NCBI RefSeq assembly: GCF_900209925.1
Contig: NZ_LT907978.1
Span: 1,886,001-1,950,000 of the forward strand
DNA length: 64,000 bases
DNA from: Anaerobutyricum hallii
GTDB taxonomy: Bacteria > Bacillota > Clostridia > Lachnospirales > Lachnospiraceae
Direction of reading: 5' to 3'
The translations under genes and the position numbers were made by a program. The notes below the pieces were generated by a model. It made no database searches. It worked only from the letters and a program-made list of their open reading frames with translations, and was not told where the DNA came from. Below are positions 53,414 to 62,950 of this stretch, piece after piece (the first letter of the stretch is position 1; every line of letters starts with the position of its first letter).

Positions 53414-54133
53414 TTATAACTGCTTAAATACTTCTCCTATCTTATCATTAATTATTAAATCTGCCTGAGAATCTCTCTCTGTCTTTGACTTATTAATTAA
53501 AATGAGATGACTTCCCTTAAAATAATCAATCAGCCCAGCTGCCGGATAAACAACAAGAGAGGTTCCTCCAATAATCAGCACATCTGCCTGACTGATATAC
53601 TGTACCGTTTTTGAAATGACTCTCTGATCAAGTCCTTCCTCATATAAAACAACATCTGGCTTTATCAGTCCTCCACATTCATCACACTTTGGCTGACCCT
53701 CGCTGTTTTTTACATAAGCAGCATCAAAAAACTTCCCACAACTCATGCAGTAATTTCTGTGGATACTTCCATGGAGCTCTAATACATTTTTGCTGCCTGC
53801 CATCTGATGAAGTCCATCAATATTCTGCGTAATAACCGCACGACATTTTCCCTGTTTTTCCCACTCTGCAAGCTTGTAATGTGCCGCATTCGGCTTAGCA
53901 TCTAAAGCCATCATTTTATCTTTATAAAACTCATAAAATTCCTTATTACGTCTCATAAAAAAAGTGTGGCTTACGATTGTTTCCGGTGGATAATCATATT
54001 TCATGCTATAAAGTCCATCGGTACTTCTAAAATCAGGAATACCACTTTCTGTAGAAACTCCCGCTCCTCCGAAAAATACCAGATTATCTGTTCCATCAAT
54101 AATTTCTTTTAACTGTCTGATCTTCTCGTTCAT
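53414..54133 (-). CDS. NAD-dependent sirtuin deacylase (CobB/SrtN-like)
   Basis: 239 aa. The sirtuin motifs are present: VFFGGAGVSTESGIPDFRS, VITQNIDGLHQMAGSK (catalytic His in LELHGSIHRNYC), and the four-Cys zinc site (CMSCGKFF, CDECGG). It uses NAD+ to remove acyl groups from lysines. It heads the Sir2-J/TPR-Hsp70 gene group, so chaperone substrates or metabolic enzymes are possible targets; that is inference. The ATG follows GGAGG. Confidence 0.93.
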   Translation of the reverse strand: MNEKIRQLKEIIDGTDNLVFFGGAGVSTESGIPDFRSTDGLYSMKYDYPPETIVSHTFFMRRNKEFYEFYKDKMMALDAKPNAAHYKLAEWEKQGKCRAVITQNIDGLHQMAGSKNVLELHGSIHRNYCMSCGKFFDAAYVKNSEGQPKCDECGGLIKPDVVLYEEGLDQRVISKTVQYISQADVLIIGGTSLVVYPAAGLIDYFKGSHLILINKSKTERDSQADLIINDKIGEVFKQL

Positions 54134-54260
54134 AATAAACCTCCTATGCTGTGCTGATTAATACGATAATAAACCAGTATCTTACCATATCCATACACCG
54201 GGCATCTATGCGTGAAAATAAGTTTGGGGCAAAATACCTTTTGTCCCTCATATCATAACA

Positions 54261-55163
54261 TCAGATTATAAAAATAATCACATTAATAAGTCCTAATATA
54301 AGACCAATAACTGCACCAAGATTTACAATAGCACCAAGTTCTTTATTCATAATCGAAAGAACCAGTTCTTCGACCTCTTCTACCTGCATTGCATTAATTC
54401 TTTCTTCAACTACTAAAGAAAGTTTCAAAGATGAGAGCAATGCTGGCAGCTTATCTTCAATAACTTTTTTATAAAGTCCCCATAAAAATTCCGGATCATA
54501 AATTCCCTTCTCTTCAAGAAAGGCTGTCACCTCCGGCATTGGCTTTTCCTGCAGTTCTTTCGATTCTTTCACAACTGCTTTTCCAACATATTCTCTGGCA
54601 TTCTCCTGTATATATGTATCAATTCCATCTTGTACCTGTCCGGCAATCTTTTCAAGAAAAGAACCGCCAAGCATCATTCCAAACATAGATTCCGAAAGCT
54701 TATTCTGTGCTTCCTGCATCACTTTATCTACAATAAGCTTTCCCGGTTCCATTGCAATAATCTTTTCTGAAAGAAAGTCTGACAGACTTTCTTCTGTCGA
54801 AACGATAAAATTATTAAGTCTGTCCTCTTCAACTATATTTGATATAGAAGAATAAAGCGTATCTTCAGATGCTTTCTGACTGTCTATCCAGCTTTGCATA
54901 TGTCTTTTAAATTCTTCTTCTGATTCTTTTGAAAGAAGCTTCTCTCCCAAATATTCCGGGGTTAAAAGCTGTGTCTCCACAACATTTCCAACTGCTCTTG
55001 CCAGTCGTCCCTGTCCCCTTGGGATAACTCCTGGTGTAAAGGGAAGTCTCTTCCCAAATACACGAATCTCTTTTCTTGGACGGAATAACATCTTTACCGC
55101 AATCCAGTTTGTTACATACCCAATGACAGCCCCAATCAAAGGGGTTGCTATATATTTCCACAT
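54261..55163 (-). CDS. DUF445 family membrane protein
   Basis: 300 aa. An N-terminal membrane hairpin with the DUF445 signature (IGAVIGYVTNWIAVKMLFRP, then FTPGVIPRGQGRLARAVG) and a C-terminal membrane helix (GAVIGLILGLINVIIFII) surround a long helical middle. The family (YheB-like) has no fixed function. The ATG follows AAAGGAG. It follows the Rad3-like helicase by 57 bases and may share its transcript. Confidence 0.88.
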   Translation of the reverse strand: MWKYIATPLIGAVIGYVTNWIAVKMLFRPRKEIRVFGKRLPFTPGVIPRGQGRLARAVGNVVETQLLTPEYLGEKLLSKESEEEFKRHMQSWIDSQKASEDTLYSSISNIVEEDRLNNFIVSTEESLSDFLSEKIIAMEPGKLIVDKVMQEAQNKLSESMFGMMLGGSFLEKIAGQVQDGIDTYIQENAREYVGKAVVKESKELQEKPMPEVTAFLEEKGIYDPEFLWGLYKKVIEDKLPALLSSLKLSLVVEERINAMQVEEVEELVLSIMNKELGAIVNLGAVIGLILGLINVIIFII

Positions 55164-55220
55164 ACTCTTTACTCCTTTTCTTACAATATATCATATCTTA
55201 TCACAAATGCAAGAATCAAC

Positions 55221-57608
55221 TCATGATTCCCTTCTTCTTCGTTCTTCCCAAAAGTCCTTTAAAACTTTCCCGTAATTTTGTCTGTTCACTCCATAATAAC
55301 TGTCCCATTCTTCTGGAAAAAGCTTTTGATTTTCTCTTTCTAAAAAACGTTCATCCATCAAAAGAATCGTACCTGTATCTTGTGCTGTCCGAATCACCCT
55401 TCCAGCGGCCTGCAATACTTTGTTCATTCCCGGATACCGATACGCATAATCATATCCCTTTTTTTGCTGTCTGTCAAAATATTCCCTGATTACTTCCCGT
55501 TCATTGCAAATCTGAGGCAGCCCAGTTCCCACAATCACTACTCCAATTAAACTTTCTCCCGTAAGATCAATCCCTTCTGAAAAAATACTTCCAAGAACAC
55601 AAAAACCAATCTGTGGTTTTCCTTCTTTCCTGCGAAACTTTTCCAGAAAATCTTCTCTGCTTTTTTCTTCCATAAAAGGTTCCTGCACAACAAGTTCAGA
55701 TACTAACGCAAGATTACTATCTCTTGCTATCTCATATACTGCTGAAAGCATTTCATAGGATGGGAAAAAGATCATATAATTTCCTGTCTGCTTTTCTAGA
55801 GAAAGCTCCAGATAACCTACCATCTTCCTGTATTCCCATTCTCCTCTTCTTGTATAGCGGCTCGTCACATCTTCTGTAATTGCTAAAAGACGCTTTTCCT
55901 TTTGAAAGGGAGAAGCAATTTGATACGCTTCAAAACGATTGCCTCCGAGAAGCTGTCTGTAATATTGTACCGGCAAAAGAGTTGCAGAAAAGAAAATACT
56001 AGAACGACTGTTTTCAATATATTCCTCTATCTGCTCTGAAGGATCCACACAAAAAAGCCGTAAAAAAAAGTCTCTTCCTCTTTTTTCACTATAAATTTCA
56101 TAACCGCTGTCCATGTTATCTAAAATCATATAAAAATGACTGATTTTAAAATAAAACTCTACAATCTCTTCTCTTTCCTGAAAATTATCGTGTTCTGTCA
56201 GATACTCTTCTAACGGACCTATCAGATGAAAAATTGGGAAGTACATCGCATCCGCATTTTTATGCAAGTGAAATCGTTTCTCTTCATGAAATTCTTTTTC
56301 CAGCTTTCGAAGTGCAATAATACAATTATTCAATTTTTTAAATAAAAAACGATTCCTATCTTTAAAATACTTTTTCGGCACCTTAAAATCACTTTTTGCA
56401 ATATCTGCGCTGTACATATCTCTGGCTCTGTCAAGAAGATTATGTGCCTCATCAATAAGATAAATATTTTGCCGCAAACTTCCTTCTATCAGACTTTTTC
56501 GATTGACATGTGGATCAAATACATAATTATAATCACAAATGATACAGTCCGACCATACTGCTGCTTCAAAAGACAGCTCATACGGACACACGTTATACCT
56601 TTCCGCATATAAAAGAAGATTTTCTCTGCTGATGTCACAAGCAGAATCCAGTAAAGCATAAAGTGCTTCATTAATTCTGTCAAAATGTCCTTTGGCTCTC
56701 TCACAGCTTTCCGGATTACACTGCACTTCTTTTTGAATACAAATTTTTTCTTTGGCTGTAATCGTTACTGCTGATACAGATAATCCCTGTTTTTTTAAAA
56801 GCTTTATCGTATCTTCCGCCACCGTTCTTGTAATTGTCTTTGCTGTAAGATAAAAAATATTTTCTGCCTTTTCTTCTCCTAATTCTTTCAAGGCTGGATA
56901 AATTGTGGAGATTGTCTTTCCTACACCTGTTGGTGCCTGTAAAAAAATATGCTTTTTGCTTTCCATCGCTTGATAGGCAATCGCTGTCATCTTCTTTTGA
57001 CCCGGTCTAAAATCAAAAGGAAACTTTAATTGTTTTATGCTTTCATTTCGCTGTTTTCTTGCCGCCACATAATACGATGCCCACATTCGGTAAGAATCTA
57101 ATAGATCTGCAAACCATAAGGAAAGCTCTTCCATGCTATATACGGAAAAAATTCTTTTTATTTCTTCTGTTTCCAAATGACAATATGTGATCTGTATACC
57201 AATTTTTTCTAAATCGTGTTTATGTCCGTACATATAAGCATAACACTTTGCCTGTGCAAGATGCAAAAAATCTGCTTCTTCTATTTCTTCTATATTTCTG
57301 TAAACACACTTAATTTCATCTACATAAATAACATTTTCCTCTTCTAAGTTCATACGGTCAATTCCATCTGCCCGTCCCTCTAATACAAGAATATACCCTT
57401 CTTCCTGCCACTCCATTTTTAATGGAACCTCACTCTGATAAGTTGCATTCTGGGTCCGTTGGATTTTACGATGCAGCCTTCCCCCTTCAAGCATTGCTTC
57501 TGGATTCGCACTCAGTGCGGAACCTGTTGTGATACTTCCGGTTCGTAATAAAAATTCTACCAGATGGCGCACTGATGTTTTTACAATCCCCTTCTGATAG
57601 GACAACAT
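55221..57608 (-). CDS. Rad3/DinG-like superfamily 2 DNA helicase with N-terminal nuclease-like domain
   Basis: 795 aa. The first 150 residues resemble a Cas4/RecB PD-(D/E)XK fold (ILVLEGRADGIDRMNLEEEN, YVDEIKCVYRN). The helicase core follows: Walker A FLQAPTGVGKTISTIYPALK, four cysteines of an XPD-type 4Fe-4S domain (CIQKEVQCNPESC ... NVCPYE), DEAH box as YLIDEAHNLLDRARD, and C-terminal motifs (GSIFSEGIDLTGESLIGVVI; QAAGRVIRTAQDTG). It probably unwinds structured or damaged DNA 5' to 3'. The ATG follows AAGGAGG. Confidence 0.9.
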   Translation of the reverse strand: MLSYQKGIVKTSVRHLVEFLLRTGSITTGSALSANPEAMLEGGRLHRKIQRTQNATYQSEVPLKMEWQEEGYILVLEGRADGIDRMNLEEENVIYVDEIKCVYRNIEEIEEADFLHLAQAKCYAYMYGHKHDLEKIGIQITYCHLETEEIKRIFSVYSMEELSLWFADLLDSYRMWASYYVAARKQRNESIKQLKFPFDFRPGQKKMTAIAYQAMESKKHIFLQAPTGVGKTISTIYPALKELGEEKAENIFYLTAKTITRTVAEDTIKLLKKQGLSVSAVTITAKEKICIQKEVQCNPESCERAKGHFDRINEALYALLDSACDISRENLLLYAERYNVCPYELSFEAAVWSDCIICDYNYVFDPHVNRKSLIEGSLRQNIYLIDEAHNLLDRARDMYSADIAKSDFKVPKKYFKDRNRFLFKKLNNCIIALRKLEKEFHEEKRFHLHKNADAMYFPIFHLIGPLEEYLTEHDNFQEREEIVEFYFKISHFYMILDNMDSGYEIYSEKRGRDFFLRLFCVDPSEQIEEYIENSRSSIFFSATLLPVQYYRQLLGGNRFEAYQIASPFQKEKRLLAITEDVTSRYTRRGEWEYRKMVGYLELSLEKQTGNYMIFFPSYEMLSAVYEIARDSNLALVSELVVQEPFMEEKSREDFLEKFRRKEGKPQIGFCVLGSIFSEGIDLTGESLIGVVIVGTGLPQICNEREVIREYFDRQQKKGYDYAYRYPGMNKVLQAAGRVIRTAQDTGTILLMDERFLERENQKLFPEEWDSYYGVNRQNYGKVLKDFWEERRRRES

Positions 57609-58116
57609 AATACAGTCCTCCTTTTTTTTCGATACCTTCTAATACTTTTTTGCATTGTTTCTTATCTTGAAAAATTTCTTTTATTATTTTCCTTAATATT
57701 TTTACGTTTTGTCTTTATTTTTCTTTCAAATGAAATATTATCGTAATTATTTTATTTTTTAATTGTTCTTTCCTTATTCTTCTCTATAATTTCACTCTGA
57801 AATTCTGTGTATCTGACCTTTAGAGAGATTTAATAATATATCTATATAAAAGAAAATGCCCACAATGAGGGGCAAAACTCATTGTGGACATTCTCTGTAT
57901 AATACTAACCTTTAACTTAGGGGATTACTTTAATTATAATACAACACTTTTCTAAAAATTTCATGCCTTCGCAGTGGAATATTTTGTTCAATTTCAAAGA
58001 AATTATTGATATTCGTATTCATATAACAACATTCTTTCATTTGAAACAAAAAATAGTCCTTTATTCACTCCATTTTCAAATTTTTCTGATTCGTTTCCCT
58101 AAAAAAGATTATCTGT
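57609..58116. other. Intergenic region before the helicase gene
   Basis: No gene. It has the helicase ribosome site (GGAGGA at 57616 region), AT-rich promoter sequence, and a clear hairpin at 57855-57892. The stretch 57900-58116 shows nothing I can assign. Confidence 0.5.
57855..57892 (-). terminator. Intrinsic terminator downstream of the pyrophosphatase gene
   Basis: AATGCCCACAATGAG and CTCATTGTGGACATT form a 15-base stem with one mismatch; on the minus strand TTTTCTTTTAT follows. It lies about 220 bases after the gene. Confidence 0.7.
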
Positions 58117-59772
58117 TTATGATAACTGTCCAAGAATTGCAGGAATTAACTGCTTCTTTCTGGATACTACACCTGGAAGTTCTGCAGAACTGCTTTCTAC
58201 AGTTGTCTCAAATGCATTCTCTATTACTTCTTTGCACATATCACCTACCATTAATAATTCTGTGGACTCATTAATGATATCTGTCATCATAAAGAAGACC
58301 ATATCTAAACCATAAGATGTTCTTACTTCCTCCATATAAGGAAGGAGCTTATCTTTACAAGCAGATAATTCTTGTTTATTCATTGAACTAATCTGTCCTA
58401 CACCAAAGTTAATGTTAGAATCATTAAACTTTTTAAAATCCTGATAAAAAATTTCTTTTGCAGACTTCTCTCTCAAGTTACTTCCTGCATCAAACATATC
58501 TCTTGCATACTTTTCAATCTCAATATGTGCGATAGCTGCAAGCTTTTCTGCAATGATACGGTCAATTGCTGTACAGGTTGGAGAACGGAACATTAATGTA
58601 TCAGAAAGAATTGCAGAACATAAAAGACCCGCAATCTTTTCCGGAATCTCGATACCATTTTCCATGTACATCTGTGTAATAATTGTTGCAGTACATCCTA
58701 CCGGCTGATTTCTGAAATAGACCGGAGAGTTTGTCTCAATATTTCCAAGACGATGATGATCAATAATTTCTAAAATTTCTGCTTCTTCAAAACCATCTAC
58801 TGCCTGCGCTTTTTCATTATGGTCAACAAGGATGAGCTTCTTTCGATCTAAATCTAATAAGTTTCGTCTAGAAATCATTCCTATATAATTACCCTGATTA
58901 TCTGTAATAGGGAAATCGCGGAATCTTCTCTTTGCCATAGTTTCCTGAATATCATCTACATAATCTGTTGTATGGAATGTAATCAAATTCTCCGTTGTCA
59001 TGAAATAACGAACTGGCATACTGTGGTTGATCAGTCTAGCTACAGTGTAAGTATCATATGGACTTACAATGATTCGACAGCCATGTTCCTTGGCCATCTT
59101 ACGAATTGTCTTTGAAACCGTTGCTCCCATACATACAACAATACACTGTGCATCCATCTCAATCGCACAAAGCTGGGATTCATAACGGTTACCTAAAATA
59201 ACCATATCCTGCGGTTCAATATATCCTTCCATCATGTCCGGATTAGCTGCGGCAATCAAAACATGACCCTCCTCGAATTCACCATCAAGATCACCAACAA
59301 TCATCTCTCCGTCAATAGTCTCAACAATATTCTTATAGCTTGTTCCGGCTTTAGATAAAATCATATTGTCATATACATCCATATCAGAATAGGCGATATC
59401 ACTGACAGTGATGATTCCTGCAAGTTTATCCTCTTCAAGGATAGGAAGGGAAACAATACGTGCTCCCCTCATGATATCCCACGCTTTTTTAAGAGATAAA
59501 CCAGCATCCACACCTTCTGTTTTACGAATCTCAATATCTATAACCTGTGGACGGATATCATTCACAAATAAAGGGGCTTCCTGTTCAAAATAACGCAGGA
59601 CATACTGTGTCTCTTCATTAATATGACCGGCTCTTGTAGGGATATACTTACATTCTTCTTCCTGCTTCTGACTTAATTCATTCTTCAGATATGCATAAGA
59701 AATTGCAGAACAGATACTATCTGTATCTGGATTCTTATGACCAATTACATAAATATTATTCTTCTTACTCAA
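58117..59772 (-). CDS. Manganese-dependent inorganic pyrophosphatase with CBS-DRTGG-CBS insert
   Basis: 551 aa. DHH family: residues 1-70 have GHKNPDTDSICSAISYAYLK, the insert has two CBS domains around a DRTGG domain (about residues 75-300), and the DHH/DHHA2 catalytic part resumes with LVDHNEKAQAVDG and IIDHHRLGNIET (DHH). This is the nucleotide-regulated family II PPase seen in clostridia (AMP inhibits, Ap4A or ATP activates in studied members). The first codon is TTG at 59772, with AAAGGA ten bases upstream. Transcribed alone. Confidence 0.93.
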   Translation of the reverse strand: MSKKNNIYVIGHKNPDTDSICSAISYAYLKNELSQKQEEECKYIPTRAGHINEETQYVLRYFEQEAPLFVNDIRPQVIDIEIRKTEGVDAGLSLKKAWDIMRGARIVSLPILEEDKLAGIITVSDIAYSDMDVYDNMILSKAGTSYKNIVETIDGEMIVGDLDGEFEEGHVLIAAANPDMMEGYIEPQDMVILGNRYESQLCAIEMDAQCIVVCMGATVSKTIRKMAKEHGCRIIVSPYDTYTVARLINHSMPVRYFMTTENLITFHTTDYVDDIQETMAKRRFRDFPITDNQGNYIGMISRRNLLDLDRKKLILVDHNEKAQAVDGFEEAEILEIIDHHRLGNIETNSPVYFRNQPVGCTATIITQMYMENGIEIPEKIAGLLCSAILSDTLMFRSPTCTAIDRIIAEKLAAIAHIEIEKYARDMFDAGSNLREKSAKEIFYQDFKKFNDSNINFGVGQISSMNKQELSACKDKLLPYMEEVRTSYGLDMVFFMMTDIINESTELLMVGDMCKEVIENAFETTVESSSAELPGVVSRKKQLIPAILGQLS

Positions 59773-59830
59773 AATTCCTGTATCCTTTCTATTATCTTTT
59801 ATTTATGGTAATCCATTTATAATAAAGAGC

Positions 59831-60925
59831 TTACTCTCTTCCACCATCTATAATTGTAAACAAATTCTTTCTTTTTTTCAATTGTTTCTGATGAGATAAT
59901 CGTTTGTATTCCTCTCTGGAATATCCCTTGTATTCAAAAACCGGGACACTTTCAAACAACTGACCCACTGCCTGTCTTGTCTCTTCTTCCAATTCTTTAT
60001 TCTTAAAAGGCAGTCCACTTAATCTTTCCTGTAGTTTATCATAACTACATCCGTTCTTAATCATAATCAACAAAGTTCTTAGCAGAACCGTTGCACGATA
60101 ATAATTTAGTCCCATCTTATCAATGAATAAATTACCAAGTTCACTAACTCCTGACCATCTATTATCGATCCCGGCTGCATCGCTGACATAAATTAAATCC
60201 TCAATTTTAACTGGCTTATATGGTAATTCCTCATGCTCTCTGATATATGTAAGCAATAAATCAGCATTCTCTACACTCAAATACTGAAAGTATTCATTCT
60301 TTCCTGTAAAATCTTTAAGAATCGCCCCAAATGCCCACATAGAACTACGACATTTAATGAATAAAATAAACTCTTCATAAGAAACTACTTTTTTAGAAAC
60401 TTTTAAAAATAAAGAATATAATGTTCTTGTCTCTACGAAACCATAATAATACATATATCCAGTAATAATCTTTTCCCATTCTTCGTAAACAGACAATGCT
60501 TTTTGACTTTTTCTGCTTTTTAACAGGAAATAAAAACGGTCTTTCATCTCATCTACAACGAGAATCTGATTTGGTTCATCTGAAATAGAATTGCCCATCC
60601 GATATGCTAAAAATCCAAATATCTTTAAATATTCAACATAATTCCATCTTTCTTCTGACATCTCAACGACAGGATTCTCCCAGACTTCCATCAGAAAATC
60701 AAGCATCATTTTGGGCAACATAAGGAGAACCCACTTGGGTTCAGAACAAAATTCTTCTTTAAAAGCAGCAATATATGCTTCTTTGGGCAGTCCCTCTTCA
60801 TATTCTATTCCAATCCGTCCAAGAATTGACGTCACTGTTGATACAGGAGTACTTTTCATAACGGTTTCTGCTTCCAGACTACTGATATTTACCTTCGCCT
60901 CGTCTGCTATATATCTGTCCTGCAT
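59831..60925 (-). CDS. Hypothetical protein next to SEC-C gene
   Basis: 364 aa, helical, no membrane segment. I do not recognise a domain; regions such as WVLLMLPKMMLDFLMEVWEN and SLFLKVSKKVVSYEEFILFI, with a basic tail (HQKQLKKRKNLFTIIDGGRE), suggest an alpha-solenoid with nucleic acid or protein contacts. I recall similar helical stretches fused to SEC-C motifs in larger proteins, and here a SEC-C protein is encoded just upstream (129 bases), which supports a shared role. The ATG has GGAGAG nearby. Confidence 0.7.
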   Translation of the reverse strand: MQDRYIADEAKVNISSLEAETVMKSTPVSTVTSILGRIGIEYEEGLPKEAYIAAFKEEFCSEPKWVLLMLPKMMLDFLMEVWENPVVEMSEERWNYVEYLKIFGFLAYRMGNSISDEPNQILVVDEMKDRFYFLLKSRKSQKALSVYEEWEKIITGYMYYYGFVETRTLYSLFLKVSKKVVSYEEFILFIKCRSSMWAFGAILKDFTGKNEYFQYLSVENADLLLTYIREHEELPYKPVKIEDLIYVSDAAGIDNRWSGVSELGNLFIDKMGLNYYRATVLLRTLLIMIKNGCSYDKLQERLSGLPFKNKELEEETRQAVGQLFESVPVFEYKGYSREEYKRLSHQKQLKKRKNLFTIIDGGRE

Positions 60926-61053
60926 ATTCTCTCCAATCCTCTTTGCTGCCTGTTATGTTTTGATCTATATTTTATAGCATTGACATGAAAACAGCACCCT
61001 GCAAACACAGGATGCCGCACACAAGGCATACTATGCCTTATAGTAATTCGTAA

Positions 61054-61560
61054 TTAATTATTACGTCCACAACACTTCTTATACTTCTTACCACTTCCAC
61101 ATGGACATGGATCATTACGTCCAATCTTAGGTGGCTTAACAACTGTTGTAGAACTTCTCTGTTCCTTATATAACTCCTTACGTCTCTCAGAAGTTAAAAG
61201 GTCACTCCACTGCTCTAAACCATATAACCAGTCTGCCTTAGCAGCAACCATATTGTAATAGAGTTTCTCTTTATCGTAGTCTAAAGATACTACTGTATTC
61301 GCATCCATATCCTCGATAGGATTTGGATTCTTTAAACTATCATTAATTCCATCTAAGAAACCTACAAAATATGTAAGATCCATATTATATTTCTGTGCCA
61401 GTTCTGCAACTGTTCCACTTACTGGTTCTTCTGGTGTAGCAAGAATCTGCTCATATACAGCCTTTTCCTGATTAAAATATCCAATCCAGAATTCCTGTCC
61501 TTCTCTGGTTCTATCATCATGACTATAGGCAAATTCTCTCCAATCTGTTAATAAAGACAT
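61054..61560 (-). CDS. SEC-C zinc-motif protein
   Basis: 168 aa. The C-terminus is a canonical SEC-C motif ([20 protein letters not shown]), which binds zinc and in SecA contacts SecB or ribosomes. The N-terminal 140 residues are acidic and helical, not part of SecA. The start is ATG 61560 after GGAAAAG. Partner of the hypothetical protein downstream by position only. Confidence 0.85.
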   Translation of the reverse strand: MSLLTDWREFAYSHDDRTREGQEFWIGYFNQEKAVYEQILATPEEPVSGTVAELAQKYNMDLTYFVGFLDGINDSLKNPNPIEDMDANTVVSLDYDKEKLYYNMVAAKADWLYGLEQWSDLLTSERRKELYKEQRSSTTVVKPPKIGRNDPCPCGSGKKYKKCCGRNN

Positions 61561-61850
61561 CTTTCTTTTCCTTTCTTTTTAAACGATTCCCATAAAATCA
61601 CTGTGTATGTCCTTTATGGTATCATATATTACAACAGTATACCAAAATCCCCAAAGAAATTCAATATATATTTTTATTTGCAGGGTTAAAAGAAACAATA
61701 AACAAAAAAATAAAAAGAAAAAAGAATCTAATTCCTTTTGCTCTATTGTTGTTGCAGTAAAATACTTATTCGTATTTAAACATACTCCCAAACTTGCAAG
61801 CCGGATAGATTCTTTTTTGTAATTTAAATCCTGTAAATCAGCAAAAAGAA

Positions 61851-62366
61851 TTAAAATAAAAATACTTTTCCTGAATTATTATCGTTGATTACATAGTAAG
61901 CGGATGCATCTTCTGGTTTTAAGTAAATTTTTAAAGACTTGATATCGCTTTCTTTATGGCCTTCTTCAACATACTGCTTTTTAATTCTTGCTGTAATCGC
62001 AGCTAAATCTGATTCGTTACCCTGATACTGTACATATATTTCTGGTTCTGCTACTGCTGCTTTCACCTCTGCTACTTTTTCTTTTACAGTCTTCTCAACT
62101 TTTTTTGTAACTTCTTTTGCTTTATCTACAACTTTAGCGCCAGTATCTTTTACTGTCTCTTTTGCTGCAACTGCTACTTCTTTAATGTCAGCATCTACAA
62201 CTTTTTCTTTCTTTTCTTCTACTTCTTTTACCACTGCTTCTTTTACTTCCTCTACAACTGCTTCTGCTGCTGTAGTTTTTGCTGCTGTAGTTTTTGCTGC
62301 TGTTTTAGCTGCAGGTGCTTTTGTTGCTGCTTTCTTCTTTGCTGCTCTTGCTGTTGTTCTTGCCAT
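61851..62366 (-). CDS. DUF6465 family protein with Ala/Lys-rich histone-like tail
   Basis: 171 aa. The first 45 residues are Ala/Lys/Thr-rich (AAKKKAATKAPAAKTAAKTT), like histone H1 or phasin tails. An alternating Glu/Lys/Val helix follows (residues 45-108). The C-terminal 60 residues form the DUF6465 domain (EIYVQYQGNESDLAAITARI, YLKPEDASAYYVINDNNSGK). The basic tail suggests nucleic acid binding; no function is known. The ATG has GGAGGAATTAACT upstream. The repetitive DNA (GCTGCTGTAGTTTTT units at 62268-62300) could vary in length. Confidence 0.8.
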   Translation of the reverse strand: MARTTARAAKKKAATKAPAAKTAAKTTAAKTTAAEAVVEEVKEAVVKEVEEKKEKVVDADIKEVAVAAKETVKDTGAKVVDKAKEVTKKVEKTVKEKVAEVKAAVAEPEIYVQYQGNESDLAAITARIKKQYVEEGHKESDIKSLKIYLKPEDASAYYVINDNNSGKVFLF

Positions 62367-62570
62367 AGTTAATTCCTCCTAATTTGAATAAGGTTTTCTT
62401 AATACATACGTTGCTATTATACATCGGAAATATTATTTTGAAAAGCCGTTTTATAAACTTTTTACTAAGTTTTTCTAATATACTGATGTATCATATTGTA
62501 AAATAAAACCATTATTTAGTTAAAATGATGTTTCTTTTTATATAGTAAATTTTTAATTATATAAAAAAAA

Positions 62571-62642
62571 CAGCGCTACCAGGATTCGAACCTGGAAATG
62601 CTGGAATCAGAATCCAGTGCCTTACCATTTGGCGATAGCGCT
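62571..62642 (-). tRNA. tRNA-Gln (anticodon CTG)
   Basis: The acceptor stem is AGCGCTA/TAGCGCT with discriminator G. The anticodon arm is CTGGA-TTCTGAT-TCCAG, anticodon CTG. The T arm has GGTTCGAATCC. CCA is not encoded. It follows tRNA-Gly on the minus strand. Confidence 0.93.
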
Positions 62643-62669
62643 ATACTATAAATATTATTCAATTATAAA

Positions 62670-62741
62670 AGCACGAGACGGGATTCGAACCCGCGACCCT
62701 CGCCTTGGCAAGGCGATACTCCACCACTGAGCCACTCGTGC
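62670..62741 (-). tRNA. tRNA-Gly (anticodon GCC)
   Basis: The acceptor stem is GCACGAG/CTCGTGC. The anticodon arm is TCGCC-TTGCCAA-GGCGA, anticodon GCC. The T arm has GGTTCGAATCC. It lies about 210 bases after the 23S end and is probably cotranscribed with the rRNA operon. Confidence 0.93.
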
Positions 62742-62950
62742 ACATGATATGTACCTTCAAAACTACACACAAACTATCTTTTCTAATTGCAAATCTTATT
62801 GACTAAAGCCTTGACTAAAGCCGGTCATCTCGATTCCGCTTACGCTTCATCTCGATGGATTTGCTCCGCAAATCTCCATGCTGTCATAAACTGTATTCAT
62901 AAAGCAAGCTTCATTCAGCCAGTTTACTGACATCATTACGGCTTTCTACG
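62742..62950 (-). other. Spacer between 23S rRNA and tRNA-Gly, no 5S visible
   Basis: It holds a perfect 12-base tandem repeat TTGACTAAAGCC (62799-62822), a direct repeat ATCTCGAT around 62827-62855, and a GATTTGC-TCC-GCAAATC hairpin (62858-62874). No 5S rRNA signature is readable. Confidence 0.6.
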
